64,000 nt of DNA from Protonemura montana. Lineage: Eukaryota > Arthropoda > Insecta > Plecoptera > Nemouridae. Under the pieces are notes generated by a model. The model did no database searches, was not told the DNA's origin, and was given only the letters and a program-made list of their open reading frames with translations. Location: positions 21,476,651 to 21,540,650 of the forward strand of contig OX387603.1 in the NCBI GenBank assembly GCA_947568835.1. The letters are read 5' to 3'. The translations under genes and the position numbers were made by a program. Shown here piece after piece: positions 14,001 to 23,944 of the stretch. Every line of letters starts with the position of its first letter. The first letter of the stretch is position 1.

Positions 14001-14529
14001 GGCTATTCTAATGCCTACTGAATGAATATGGAAAGATTTTCTTTGACAAATGTAATTTACGTACATTTATACGTATTTGCTCTAATTGAAAGCTTTTACT
14101 TTTACTTTGTCTTTTGCTTATTTTAAAATATGTTTGTGATTTCGAAACGTTTACTGAATCAAATCTCTGGCGGGTAATGCTATATGTTATAAATACCATG
14201 TATATATAAATACTATATTATAAACGCTATATTTTGAAAAGCAGCTCCTATATAATGTCCAGGTTCGGTCCCGGGTTTACGAACCTAGGACCTAAAGGGC
14301 CATATTTGAGTTATAACCTGGCCATCGGGTATGCTCTAAGGTCATAGGGCAATGACACAGAGGCAAAAGACTTCATCAAGTCTTAAAGGCATATAACTCT
14401 ATTTTCTTAGCATTTTCTTAGTACTATTGGCTTTGGTCCCATTAGACGCTTTGGAAAGGGCATCTGACAAAACTCGGGAAACTTTTAAAAATATACCTTA
14501 AATCAAAAGACTTTTTAACCAAAATGCCC
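11041..14529. other. Intergenic, no gene recognised
   Basis: AT-rich spacer. Open frames are short, overlap on both strands and show no family signature. It contains one copy of a dispersed motif (11772-11848) described separately and a short inverted repeat (CCCACTCT ... AGAGTGGG) near 13192-13233. Confidence 0.5.
11772..11848 (-). repeat. Dispersed repeat copy with hammerhead-like core
   Basis: Read on the minus strand the order is CTGA, a six-base-pair stem GGCGAG/CTCGCC, GAAACGTC, then CCCTTTTTAAGGCC. CTGA-stem-GAAAC is the layout of the hammerhead ribozyme core found in Penelope-like retroelements and retrozymes, but the CTGANGA box is imperfect (CTGAATG). A diverged second copy lies at 31433-31505 in the same orientation. 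Confidence 0.4.
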
Positions 14530-14576
14530 ACTCCCTCAACAACAACAGCGGCCGTCAGGCAGCGGGTACTGCTAGT
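14530..14576 (+). mobile_element. Helitron-like 3' end, copy 1
   Basis: A 47-bp block ending in CGGGTACTGCTAGT. It matches 45 of 47 positions with the block at 15592-15638 in the same orientation. Helitrons end in CTRR, usually followed by the host T, after a short GC-rich hairpin, and insect copies often finish in GCTAGT. The hairpin here is weak, so the class call is tentative. Confidence 0.4.
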
Positions 14577-15591
14577 CTACCTTCTTAATGTCCGTAATCG
14601 GTTGCCCCGGGTTTCGGTTGCTAAAAATGTCGAAAATTTTCGGATTTGCCTTTTTCGAACGCTGGGCGAGGTTGGCAGGGTTTCGATGTAGTTTTTCGGG
14701 TAGAAAACTTAATTTTACATCCGGTAGGAGGGTTCTCGCGGCGATATACCGGTTATAGTTCGAGTAATTAAGGTCGAAACAGAGGTAAACAACGCCAGAA
14801 CGCACCTCCGGCGATCTAGGCAAATTTTGACTTTGGATTAGAAGTAAGCTGCGAAGATTGGCAAATTAAAAGATTCTAATGGGTCTCACAATAAAGAGTA
14901 CAACATTCTGCACGGTAACTGGGCAGTTTTAATTTGATATCTTGCGTACTCTTCAAGAAATTGCGAACGAAACATAAATAGGTGGCGTCATCACGAGCCA
15001 ATCTGAACGCGAGTGGTTTAGAAGATTTTGCAAATCGCTTATTTTTTAATAATATTTATCTTCTCAAGATATAGGTACATTGAACGTGTCATTTGAGAGG
15101 GAATTTTATGCAATTTTGGCAAAAGTACGACATGGGTAGTTATTTTCTGCTGTTTCTATGGCGGAAAATTGAGTTTCAAAACTGACCTGCTGGCAAGGAG
15201 AGTTGGTCCACATTTCGACGTGCACAATTGAAAGCGAAATAGTTTGGCGTTATTTGCGGCTTATATGTGGGTTAATTAAATAGGAATATCACTTTTTGAT
15301 CATAAAATAACAGCACTTGCCTGTGAATTCGTCGAATCGGTACCAAAAAATAAGGTGAATATATAACGATTTTGACAGTTTCTTGACAAGGATAATTTGT
15401 TTCGAAAAACCTGCGCACTTTTTGTCTTTATACAGACGTTTTCCCAAAACGGCGTTGTTCAGGTATAGCTGGGCCCACTGATCTCAAATAACACGGATAG
15501 AGCATAGGAGAATCAGTGGTTGGGCCTAGAAACAATTTTAATTTTCAATCGTTTATTCATCGCGTTCTTCAGTCTTAAGGGCACCACGTTA

Positions 15592-15638
15592 ACTCCCTCA
15601 ACATCAACAGCGGCCTTCAGGCAGCGGGTACTGCTAGT
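15592..15638 (+). mobile_element. Helitron-like 3' end, copy 2
   Basis: Second copy of the 47-bp block seen at 14530-14576, differing at two positions and again ending GCTAGT. The segment between the two copies (14577-15591) begins with TC and is CpG-rich in its first third. It could therefore be a non-autonomous Helitron of about 1.06 kb inserted next to an older copy. No transposase-like frame is present. Confidence 0.4.
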
Positions 15639-15756
15639 TCATATTTATTGAAGAAATCAGTGTTTTGAAGATCACAGATCATAGCAAATCTATCTAAGCT
15701 ATGATCACCAAATCAATAAGATACAGTCCAACACAATAGTTAAGAGATTCGATTTT

Positions 15757-15762
15757 TTTATT
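15757..15762 (-). terminator. Possible poly(A) signal of the 138-aa gene
   Basis: AATAAA on the minus strand about 215 bases past the stop codon at 15975. Position is reasonable, but such hexamers are common in AT-rich DNA. Confidence 0.3.
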
Positions 15763-15974
15763 GATTGAAAGTTGAAATTCCTCTTGACAATAAATTGTGA
15801 AGAAAGTAGCACTGATTTTTAAATTGATTCTGATCTTCTCTAAGTTTCTCTAGATTAGAAATGGGAACAGATTGATTGTTAACACAGATAAAATCGGTAC
15901 AGGAATGCGAGAAAAAATCTGATTCAGAAACATTACTGCGTCAAGATCCGAGTTGAACTATCTAAGAAAACACT

Positions 15975-16391
15975 TCAATCTTCATGCTGACTCCGACGCG
16001 GCAGCAACACACAGGCCTTTTCTCGTAGCCATCGCAAGTGGTTCGACAGCAGCGTCGAGGAAACTTCTTTCTCGGGTGTTATGTCCTGTCGCACGTATTT
16101 TATTTTTTTAAGGAGAACACTGTCCTTTACTCGATTCCCGCCCACCACGAGCGACACCCCACAGAACCTGACTGTTACCAAAGGGCCAGTCACTTGTTCC
16201 ACTCTGGGTTTCAGACCGACGTGGAGAATGCCGATCATGTAGGCGATCAGGAGGCATAGGCCAGTAGTCATCACCAATGGAAAATGAGCGAAAGATACTT
16301 GTTCCAGTAAGGAAGGCGAAGGAACTGGAACCGGTGCGTTGTAGTAGGGTAAAGACGGAATCAGAAAGGCGAGTTTTGTAAGCGAAAACAT
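15975..16391 (-). CDS. Uncharacterised 138-aa single-pass membrane protein
   Basis: Intronless frame starting at ATG 16391 and ending TGA. I do not recognise a family. It has a proline-rich N-terminal stretch (PVPVPSPS, about residues 20-27), one clear hydrophobic helix (about residues 36-60, with TTGLCLLIAYMIGI) and a basic C-terminal half with many Lys/Arg. It is the last of three consecutive minus-strand genes for small membrane proteins. An opposing frame at 16038-16259 is shorter and lacks features. Coding status is supported by length in AT-rich DNA and GC-richer composition than the surroundings, not by homology. Confidence 0.45.
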   Translation of the reverse strand: MFSLTKLAFLIPSLPYYNAPVPVPSPSLLEQVSFAHFPLVMTTGLCLLIAYMIGILHVGLKPRVEQVTGPLVTVRFCGVSLVVGGNRVKDSVLLKKIKYVRQDITPEKEVSSTLLSNHLRWLREKACVLLPRRSQHED

Positions 16392-17425
16392 TTTGTGTTA
16401 GGGATATTTTTTGTCCCTTTTTCCAGTCGAGTCAATGTGAGGTAGTCTTCAGTGAATTTTTATGGATGTTATGTTTCAAGGCAACGGTTTTTAAGAATGG
16501 TGTTAGTAGAAAAAAGTAAAACCATTGTTGTGTCGTTATAGACATTTTTGGTGACTTTCATTGAACTTTAGAATAGCCATGACAAAAGCAAGAATCCGTT
16601 CATAAAGTAGATTGAACCCGATGTGGTCTTTGGTATATGAAGAAGTTGAAAAGAAGTTCAGAAGATCGAACTAACTTCAATTGCCAAAGTGGTGCTTTCA
16701 AAATATAAAAATATCGGAAAATCATAATATTTTACACGCTTTTTTCGAGTAGGTAATCCTTTCAGAAAAGTGACACCATCTACGCCGTCTGCCTTTATAA
16801 GCCTCTCAGTGCCACCACTAGTACCAAAGACCACTTAATACTTCACATAACAGACGATCCCGTCTTTATTTATAACATCAGAAGAACATTTCGTTAATTC
16901 AGAATCACAAGTTCAGGAAAATGTTATATTCATTTTTTAAATTGTTCTTGTAGGTTCCGGTGTACCTACTCATTTTTGAAAAAATTTTTCCTCTTTCAAG
17001 GCTGTGTGCTTGGTTGTTTGTCATTCGTCTGTGAGTCAAGCGATCTTCTTGGTCTCGACGTTGGTTGCCGTGGGCTCCATAGCTTTTGAGGTAATGAATA
17101 AAATGTGTTAATTAGAGAAGGTGTTTTATCATCCCCGGATGATGCGGATGATGAGTTACCGAGTTCGAATCCTGTCTCCACCACATTCGTGAAAGTATAC
17201 TTTTGCACCTTTTCTTGAGCGTATGGTACTAAGCTAATACCAACGCTAATACACTTCCAGTTTAATCTATGAAAAATACTAGATTTTTTTCTAAGAAAAG
17301 TATAAAAAATAATAGTTATAGTAAATACTAATAGTAATAGTAAAAGTTACACCCAAATTTTTTTTAGATTTTTTCAATATCGTTGAAAACGGCCAGCAAC
17401 CTCTCAAATGATTCTTTCTTAGCTA
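16392..17425. other. Spacer between two small membrane-protein genes
   Basis: No gene recognised. A minus-strand open frame at 16996-17208 is low in complexity (Ser/Thr/Pro/Gln-rich) and lies over a GATGATG-rich patch near 17130-17155. A tRNA-type B-box match (GAGTTCGAATCC) sits at about 17160, without a convincing A box. Confidence 0.4.
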
Positions 17426-17850
17426 CTACTTGGAGAAAAAACTGAGTATGATGTGATAGGTAAGAAATACTGCTTCCGAATCTGTCTTATGATCAAAGTT
17501 TGTCACTCTCCATTCGAATTTGGTTGAACTATGATTGTGTCTTAACTTCAGATGAGTGACACTTGGCTTTAAATCTATCGTCCGGTGATCTGAAATCAGC
17601 CAAATTTCGAGATTTTCCCACAAAAATAAAGTCTGCCGAACGACAAACTCTCTTCTTCCCAACCCTTCAGTCCCAACTCCTGCAGAAACTATTTCTTGCC
17701 ATTGAATGGCGCATATTTCCCAATTTCAACAAAGTCCTCACCTTTCTCGCCATCTTTGACTTCGTTCGCTCTACGAACGGCAATCACAAAATGATATACA
17801 ATAAAGAAACCACATGCCACCGCCACGACCAAACAGATAACGCAAGCCAT
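17426..17850 (-). CDS. Uncharacterised 120-aa membrane-anchored protein, two exons
   Basis: Exon 1 is 17850-17742, ATG to donor GTGAGG. Exon 2 is 17679-17426, after a strong TTTCTGCAG acceptor, ending in TAG. The phase-1 join is clean and gives 120 codons. The protein starts with a hydrophobic, Cys-containing helix (about residues 2-25, MACVICLVVAVACGFF) followed by Arg-Arg and a charged segment, the pattern of a signal anchor. The rest has no motif I know. An acceptor-like TTTCCTACAG lies just upstream of the ATG at about 17863, so a 5' UTR exon further upstream is possible. Not recognised as any family. Confidence 0.4.
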
Positions 17851-18105
17851 CGAGTTCTGGGACTGTAGGAAACTTTGACGGAAATTTGTGGATCAAAATT
17901 CAACACAAACAGGCAGTCGATCGAATCAACGATCTGCCGTTGTTTTTGCTCATAAACGCAGGGTCGATGAAAAACAGCAGGGTCGATGAAAAATGTATTT
18001 TGAATTTGTCAGTAATAATTCCTTACAGCCTGTGGCGCTGAGGTCGGCTAAAAAACGCACTATCGAAATAAAATATAAATTAACCTGCAATTCGTATCAA
18101 TCAGA

Positions 18106-18111
18106 TTTATT
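18106..18111 (-). terminator. AATAAA overlapping the stop codon of the 265-aa gene
   Basis: On the minus strand the last codons read GAA TAA followed by ATC, so the hexamer AATAAA includes the stop codon. If used as the poly(A) signal it would leave a 3' UTR of only about 10-30 nt. Confidence 0.3.
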
Positions 18112-21100
18112 CAAAAAGATTCACACCGTCATAAAAGATGACGTTGTACTCAGCAAAGATGGGATCATCTTCAAAGACCCAATCGTCGTCATCAAATCGC
18201 TGCATACGGTTTAAATCTGGGTGAGGAGTTGTTTCTCTGACCACTTTCTTGAGCTCGATTGCAGATGGGTTACTCGCCCGCCCTCCCAACGTCCCAACCT
18301 TCAGGACATTGTCGCTGTCTTTGGTTTTAAGCCCCTGTTGAGATAATGGACGGTTGGAAGAGGTATCATTTCCTTCACAGACGCTTGGAACGACGACACC
18401 AAGAACTTCCTCGGGAGTCTTCGATTTGTTCAGGTCGTTTGTTCCTTCCGAAGCGAGTCGTAATGTCTCTGCTCTCCGCTCGGATTGGGCTCGCAGCTTA
18501 AACCACAACTGGACGGCGATGTCAGTTATTTTGCCGACTTGGACTAGCAGGAATGTTATTACGAAGGGTATCAGACAGCCAAAGCAAATCATTTTCGCAA
18601 TGTTACACAAAGTATCTGGTGGAAAATCGAGCTGTTATCAAAATAGGTACGAATAATTTCAGGTGTCTTTTTTTTCGTGCTGGTGCCCCAGGTAAACCCC
18701 GGTTACAAAGAAAAAAAGTTAAATAATGAGGTTTATTGTTTGACACTAATTTTGAACACATCCTGGTTTGGTTAAATACTAACAAAGAAATATAATTTTA
18801 GCGTTTTGCCCATCATCCAATTGCAACTGAGACGATCGTTGAAGGATTAGCGTTATGGCGTCCAGTTCTAAAGCATGCTGTAGAAACGATTGACTTGTTA
18901 CAATTGACTTATGACCGATAAATGTCCAAAAATCGACCAAAAATTTAGAAAAGCAAAAATGTAGAAAAATGAGAATTAAATGAAGTTTGTGAAAATGTGT
19001 CACTTTCAGGCATGGTTAATCTCAGTACAATAATAATTGTTGCAAAGCTTAGTGAAGTTTATGCTTACAAGAACGAAACCTTGTCTTCTCTTATTCCCAG
19101 GGATCTGGACCCGTATGGTGATGCGTCGTGACTGGTAGGTTTGCGTTTTAAGTTATTACGAGTGTCACCATTGTGTACGTAGTAAATTAATGTGTGTAAT
19201 GTATATATGTAATATTTTAATCTTATATTACAAGAGCACGTTTGATTCTCCGCTCAAATACATAGTTCTGAGACGTCCGATGATTCGGATGGATCGGTAA
19301 CATTCGTCATTGGCCTCGTCACCTCTGTGTTTTCGTGCTGATATTAATCTAGTTGTCACGAAGCTCCCTTTTTGGGAGAAATACCAGCCTCTCTAACTTA
19401 TCGTTTATTGTTCGCTATGTTTATGTTGCTTGCGAATTGACGTTTTTTGGAGCGACATATCATGTATAGTTTTTAGACTCATTTCTACTTTATCTAACCT
19501 TAGCACTAGTTTTAACAAAAACCTATTTAAACGGGATTTTATCAATTTCATGCATAATCCTTCCGTGGAAAATAAAATGAAATACTTTATTTCCTCTTAT
19601 TTATGTACATAATATTTGTATTACCTCCTTAAAAGTGACATCAATCTTACAAATGCAGTCCTGCATCCAGGTAAGGTACTCACCAGAAATCACGCTCTGT
19701 TCCCTGGGCAGAAGGTTGCTGGTCGTGTAGTTCGCATTGGCCAGCGATTGGTCTATCAGGAAGAGTCCGCTCGACTTGGTTTGCAGATTTTTGCTCGCGT
19801 AAAAGTCACTATTCCGCCTCTTGTAACTCCCAAAGAGAGACTCCATGTTACCGGTCAGCGATGTACCTAAGCAAATTGAAAGTTTTATGAAGGAGTTTAC
19901 AATTGCGTAGAAATATCCGCTGTTGACGTCACTTCAATTAAATACTCTGATTTCCTTATCGAACAAAGTTACCATCAATGTTGGTCAAAAAGAAATAGCA
20001 AAGCGTTTGCAATCTAATTTGCAAGGGTGTATCTACCATTTGAAATCGTATCAGGCAAAATAATAAAATATTAACTTTAGACTAGACGAAAGCCTTGCAT
20101 CCTGATTGCTACTAAAGAGGGAACAACTTCCTGGAGGAATTCGTTATCACCAAAGACACAGGAAGCAGTGAACCCCATTCGTAAACTAGCTCTCATTCTG
20201 TTTGCATTGTGGATTTTTTTAGTGGCTAAACTCAAAAATTAAAATGGAAAGACACAAAAAGAAGGATAAAACGTTATTCGTACACGTGAGTGTTTTTTTT
20301 TTCTTCAGATTTATTATTATTGATAAATATAGCAACAGGAAAGGTAGACAATAAATCATGACATATGCACTGATATTGCAAGCTATTAGAGACGCTACTG
20401 AAGGTAGGAAGTTATGGCTTACATTGTAGATCTGCGTGTATTCATGCGGGTGTAGAATGTAGGTGAATTCATTGATATTCCTGTCATCGTGCTTTTTTGT
20501 CAATTAGTAACTGAATCTGAAATTTCTCTAAATGTGTGAGGATGTTCCATTGCGTTTCAATGGTATCAAAATACCTATTCAGTTCGTTAATCTTTTGGCA
20601 ACCAAAATACAACCCACGCTACCTAGTAGCCTCATATGTAATCAAATCAATAACGTAAATTAGTTGAATGTCGTTATCGAAAGATTTATTCTGTATTCAA
20701 CTGACGTTTGGTTCATCTATTGACGCTATCTGTCTGCCTACCAGTGAACCTATGCAACCGAAACATGTCATTGAAAAACATTGTTATCTTAATTTTCACG
20801 TCAAGTAAAAATCTGTTTGAATTGTTCAAAAAACTGAACCACTTTCAGCAAAAATTTCTTTTGAAACTGGAGATAATTTTTACTACCGACATTCTATCAG
20901 TTTCATTAATAAAAACAATTAAGAATTAAACGAAATTACCAGTATTAAAGAACCTTATATTCTAGTTAAGTTAGGTGTATTACACCCGAAAAACTTTGCG
21001 AATCACAATATACTCACTGCAGATTTCTTACAACACAAGTCCCTCCTTCGATTCCGTCGAAAATCTGTTCTCTACTATTATTCCTTCAGCACCGAAACGT

Positions 21101-23147
21101 GCGATTCCCTGGTCGAAGCACCTCGAGCACGACAAACAACTAATCGGCTAGCTATTGTTCGATGCTATATGCCGTCCGTTCGTACCACCTAATACTTCGT
21201 CAAACGTCGGTCGACGCAACACTAGATTCTCTCATCTCTGGCCACCAGAACGAGAGTGCCACTAGAAGAAAGACTTTGTTGCTAATTAAACTTGATATTT
21301 TCATTAATAATAGGCTTTCAATTGACCACATTGTATCTCATGTGTTAGTACAATGATGAAATGTGCGTTAAATAATTAATCTAATTAATTTGGTAATACA
21401 ATGAAAAACTTTCTTAGCCTTCGAACTAGATTGTATCGAATTACATGCCGTCAGTGTCGCTGAAAATAGCCATTAATTTAAGATTCTGCGCAAGTGGTCC
21501 GCTTATATGGTTTGAATTACTTCTCAATCCTCATTAAGAAGTGGCACTAATTAAAAGTACCACTAATAACTCCGAAGTGATATTTTATTGTTTCCACCAT
21601 GTGCTACATTGGTATGAGCATTGTATTCAGCGTTTCGTGCCATGTGAGTTTACTATGCACGTAGATACAATGTTGTGCTACCAAATAGCATGTGAGTGTT
21701 CACCTGTGTTCGCACTTGCGTATTCAGGATCGATAACGTACGCACCCCAAACGCACATGCAATTGCAACGTATTCATGATCTTTATTTGCTCGGGAGATA
21801 TCAATTATTTAAATGTGATGACGCATTTTCATTGAGTGACTCGTGCATAGGGGTAAATAAAGGGCTCTAAACGCACGAGGTGATTTTAGCTTGCTTGACT
21901 TTTTCTTGACTTGCGAATGATATTGTAAAACTTGAAAAAATGTTGATCGTTTGGTAATTTTGGTAATTTTTTTTTTTCAAACTTAAACTCAATGCTGTTG
22001 AGATTGCTACGAACAACTGCTTCCAGATTTCCAACGGAAGTTTTGAACATTTTCACTGTTCCTTGTATTTTCTCAACAAATCCCTCATTACTATTTGGCA
22101 TAAATACAAAATAAGTCCTCCACCCCACGCATACCTATAACATCCATACACAGAGCACCCTGCCAAGGGCCCTCAAACTGAGAACAGTGAATCCGTTTGA
22201 TTGGTAAGCACCTAGTTAGCACTCTAATCTCCCAGACAGACTTCCCACTCTGTTAGATTTCACTTGAACCAAGATGCAAGAAACCACGACACATGGAATA
22301 TCAGATACCTACAGCTTCTAAGCCCTCGATAATTAACCTATTAATGATCGAAGGCTAAACACTCTAATTGAATCATCAGTCGACATGATAGTTATGCATG
22401 ATTGCATGGAGTTGTAATACAATCAAGCCGTCATTTGATTGGGCAACGTGACAGATCACATTTCGCCACATTTTTTTTTGTCTAAATTCAATTATGCGCA
22501 GACAATATTCATAATCAAACATAAAACTATAAAAAAAAAATATTTTAGAAGTATTTTTGAGTCAATTTCTAAAGTTAATATAGAATAAGGTGTTATGTTT
22601 GGTGTTTTTCATTTGTCTGAATGGAAAGAACAGAAATCTTTTAAATCTTTAAAATAATTGCAAACCAGGCTGTAAAATTGTTGACCACGAGCATTTGCTT
22701 GCTATTTAAAAATTGTTTTTATATTCTACATTAGGTACACTCAATTTTGTCTGGATAGGTTGGCGATGACAGCTGAGACGGTACTTTGATTGATATGATG
22801 TCCTTGTGCAAACAATAGATTCTTACACAATTTAAAAATCTCTATGCAAAAACAATTATCCGGTCTTCCGGTGCTAGTCCAAGAAAATTGATCGAAATGT
22901 TAATTTAAATTTTGAATTATCTTCTCATGGTATGTTGCTAAAGAGAAAGAGAGCAAGAGCAGTTTATGCATTGACGGAAATGAGGTGTGGAGTAGGGGTT
23001 GGAAAAAAAGACAATCATTTGTCAGAGAGAGCAAAACTTACCGTTCTGTTGCTCTGATTCCACCTTCGGCTCTCTCCATATTCTCGGCAACTTTTCAGTT
23101 TCTTTCGATACTAGGATCACACGAGCTGTCCACAGATATTTCTCCAT
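18107..23147 (-). CDS. Uncharacterised 265-aa single-pass membrane protein, three exons
   Basis: Exon 1 is 23147-23042 (ATG in a good GGCAATGG context, donor GTAAGT). Exon 2 is 19866-19684 (donor GTGAGT). Exon 3 is 18615-18107 (TAA stop). Both joins are phase 1 and the sum is 798 nt, exactly 266 codons with no internal stop. The protein has an N-terminal polar part with two N-glycosylation sequons (N35-G-T and N81-Y-T) and one hydrophobic helix at about 105-123. A basic stretch LRAQSERRAE follows, then a low-complexity middle. The acidic C-terminus contains FDDDDWVFEDDP. I do not recognise a family. Exon 3 alone would read from ATG 18592, so a shorter product is possible. It is divergent from COPB2, whose ATG lies about 0.8 kb away. 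Confidence 0.6.
19867..23041. other. Intron 1 of the 265-aa gene
   Basis: AT-rich sequence between the donor at 23042/23041 and the acceptor ending at 19867. Open frames inside it (for example 21541-21870 plus, 20219-20503 minus) show no family signature. Poly-T and poly-A runs are frequent. No gene recognised. Confidence 0.5.
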
Positions 23148-23944
23148 TGCCGATCGAGTTTTCTCGTGTCTGAGCGAGTGTTTTTTTTTATTATTTTCTA
23201 AAAGGCACACCCTTAACGCTACAGTTGTAAAACTATCACGGTTTAAACATGCTTCAATCTCATGTTAAAATTACAGTTTAAAGACTATCAAACGATCCAC
23301 ACTAAAGAAATGTTTTTCACATTTTTGACAGGTTTGTTTTCTGTGAGCAGAGCAGTTAAGACAGAAAATAACCTTTATACTTCTAAATCTAAAAGAACAC
23401 TACGGCAGTCACTCCCTACGTCCTCATTCACAGCCTGCATATCGATTGGGCAGGTCACCTGTAACTTGACACATGAATTATTGTGGCTTAAGTTCGGCCC
23501 CTCAAACCCCCACACCCCACAAACACCCCACAAAATTAGCCGATGGAGCTTTCATGCTTTTCAGTTTCTAATATATTTACTACAATATATATGTTACCCA
23601 TCGGACTGACAAGCAACGTGGGTTGCATAGATCTAGGATCAGACACTTTTACATTGTTTTTATGATATTTTAATGTTTACTTGTTGGGCGGTACTGGTTT
23701 AATGTTCCTTGCTTTAAAACAGTGATAAAATGAACTCGTTAAACCACTGATTCCGGCGATATATTTCAAAAACGATTATTTGTGGCAAAATGTCATGTAC
23801 CAACTCAGCTGGGACTGATGTCACTGATAGACACGCGCCTGCGCAGTGGAGTCCGGCCACGTCTATACTCATGATACATATAGTTTGACGTGTGAGAAGT
23901 ACGTTTAATTTTTTATTCGAAATTGGTGTATTTCAACAATAAAA
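23148..23944. promoter_or_regulatory. Divergent intergenic/promoter region, 265-aa gene and COPB2
   Basis: About 0.8 kb separates the minus-strand ATG at 23147 from the plus-strand ATG at 23945. The COPB2-proximal 130 bases hold GCGCCTGCGC at 23835-23844, a good match to the NRF-1/Ewg recognition sequence (GCGCNTGCGC). That type of site is common in promoters of housekeeping genes. No TATA box is evident at a fitting distance. Promoter function is inferred from position. Confidence 0.45.

Noticed and set aside
17130-17190. tRNA-derived SINE around GAGTTCGAATCC
   Set aside because: No A box or acceptor stem; the neighbouring GATGATG stretch explains the repetitive look.
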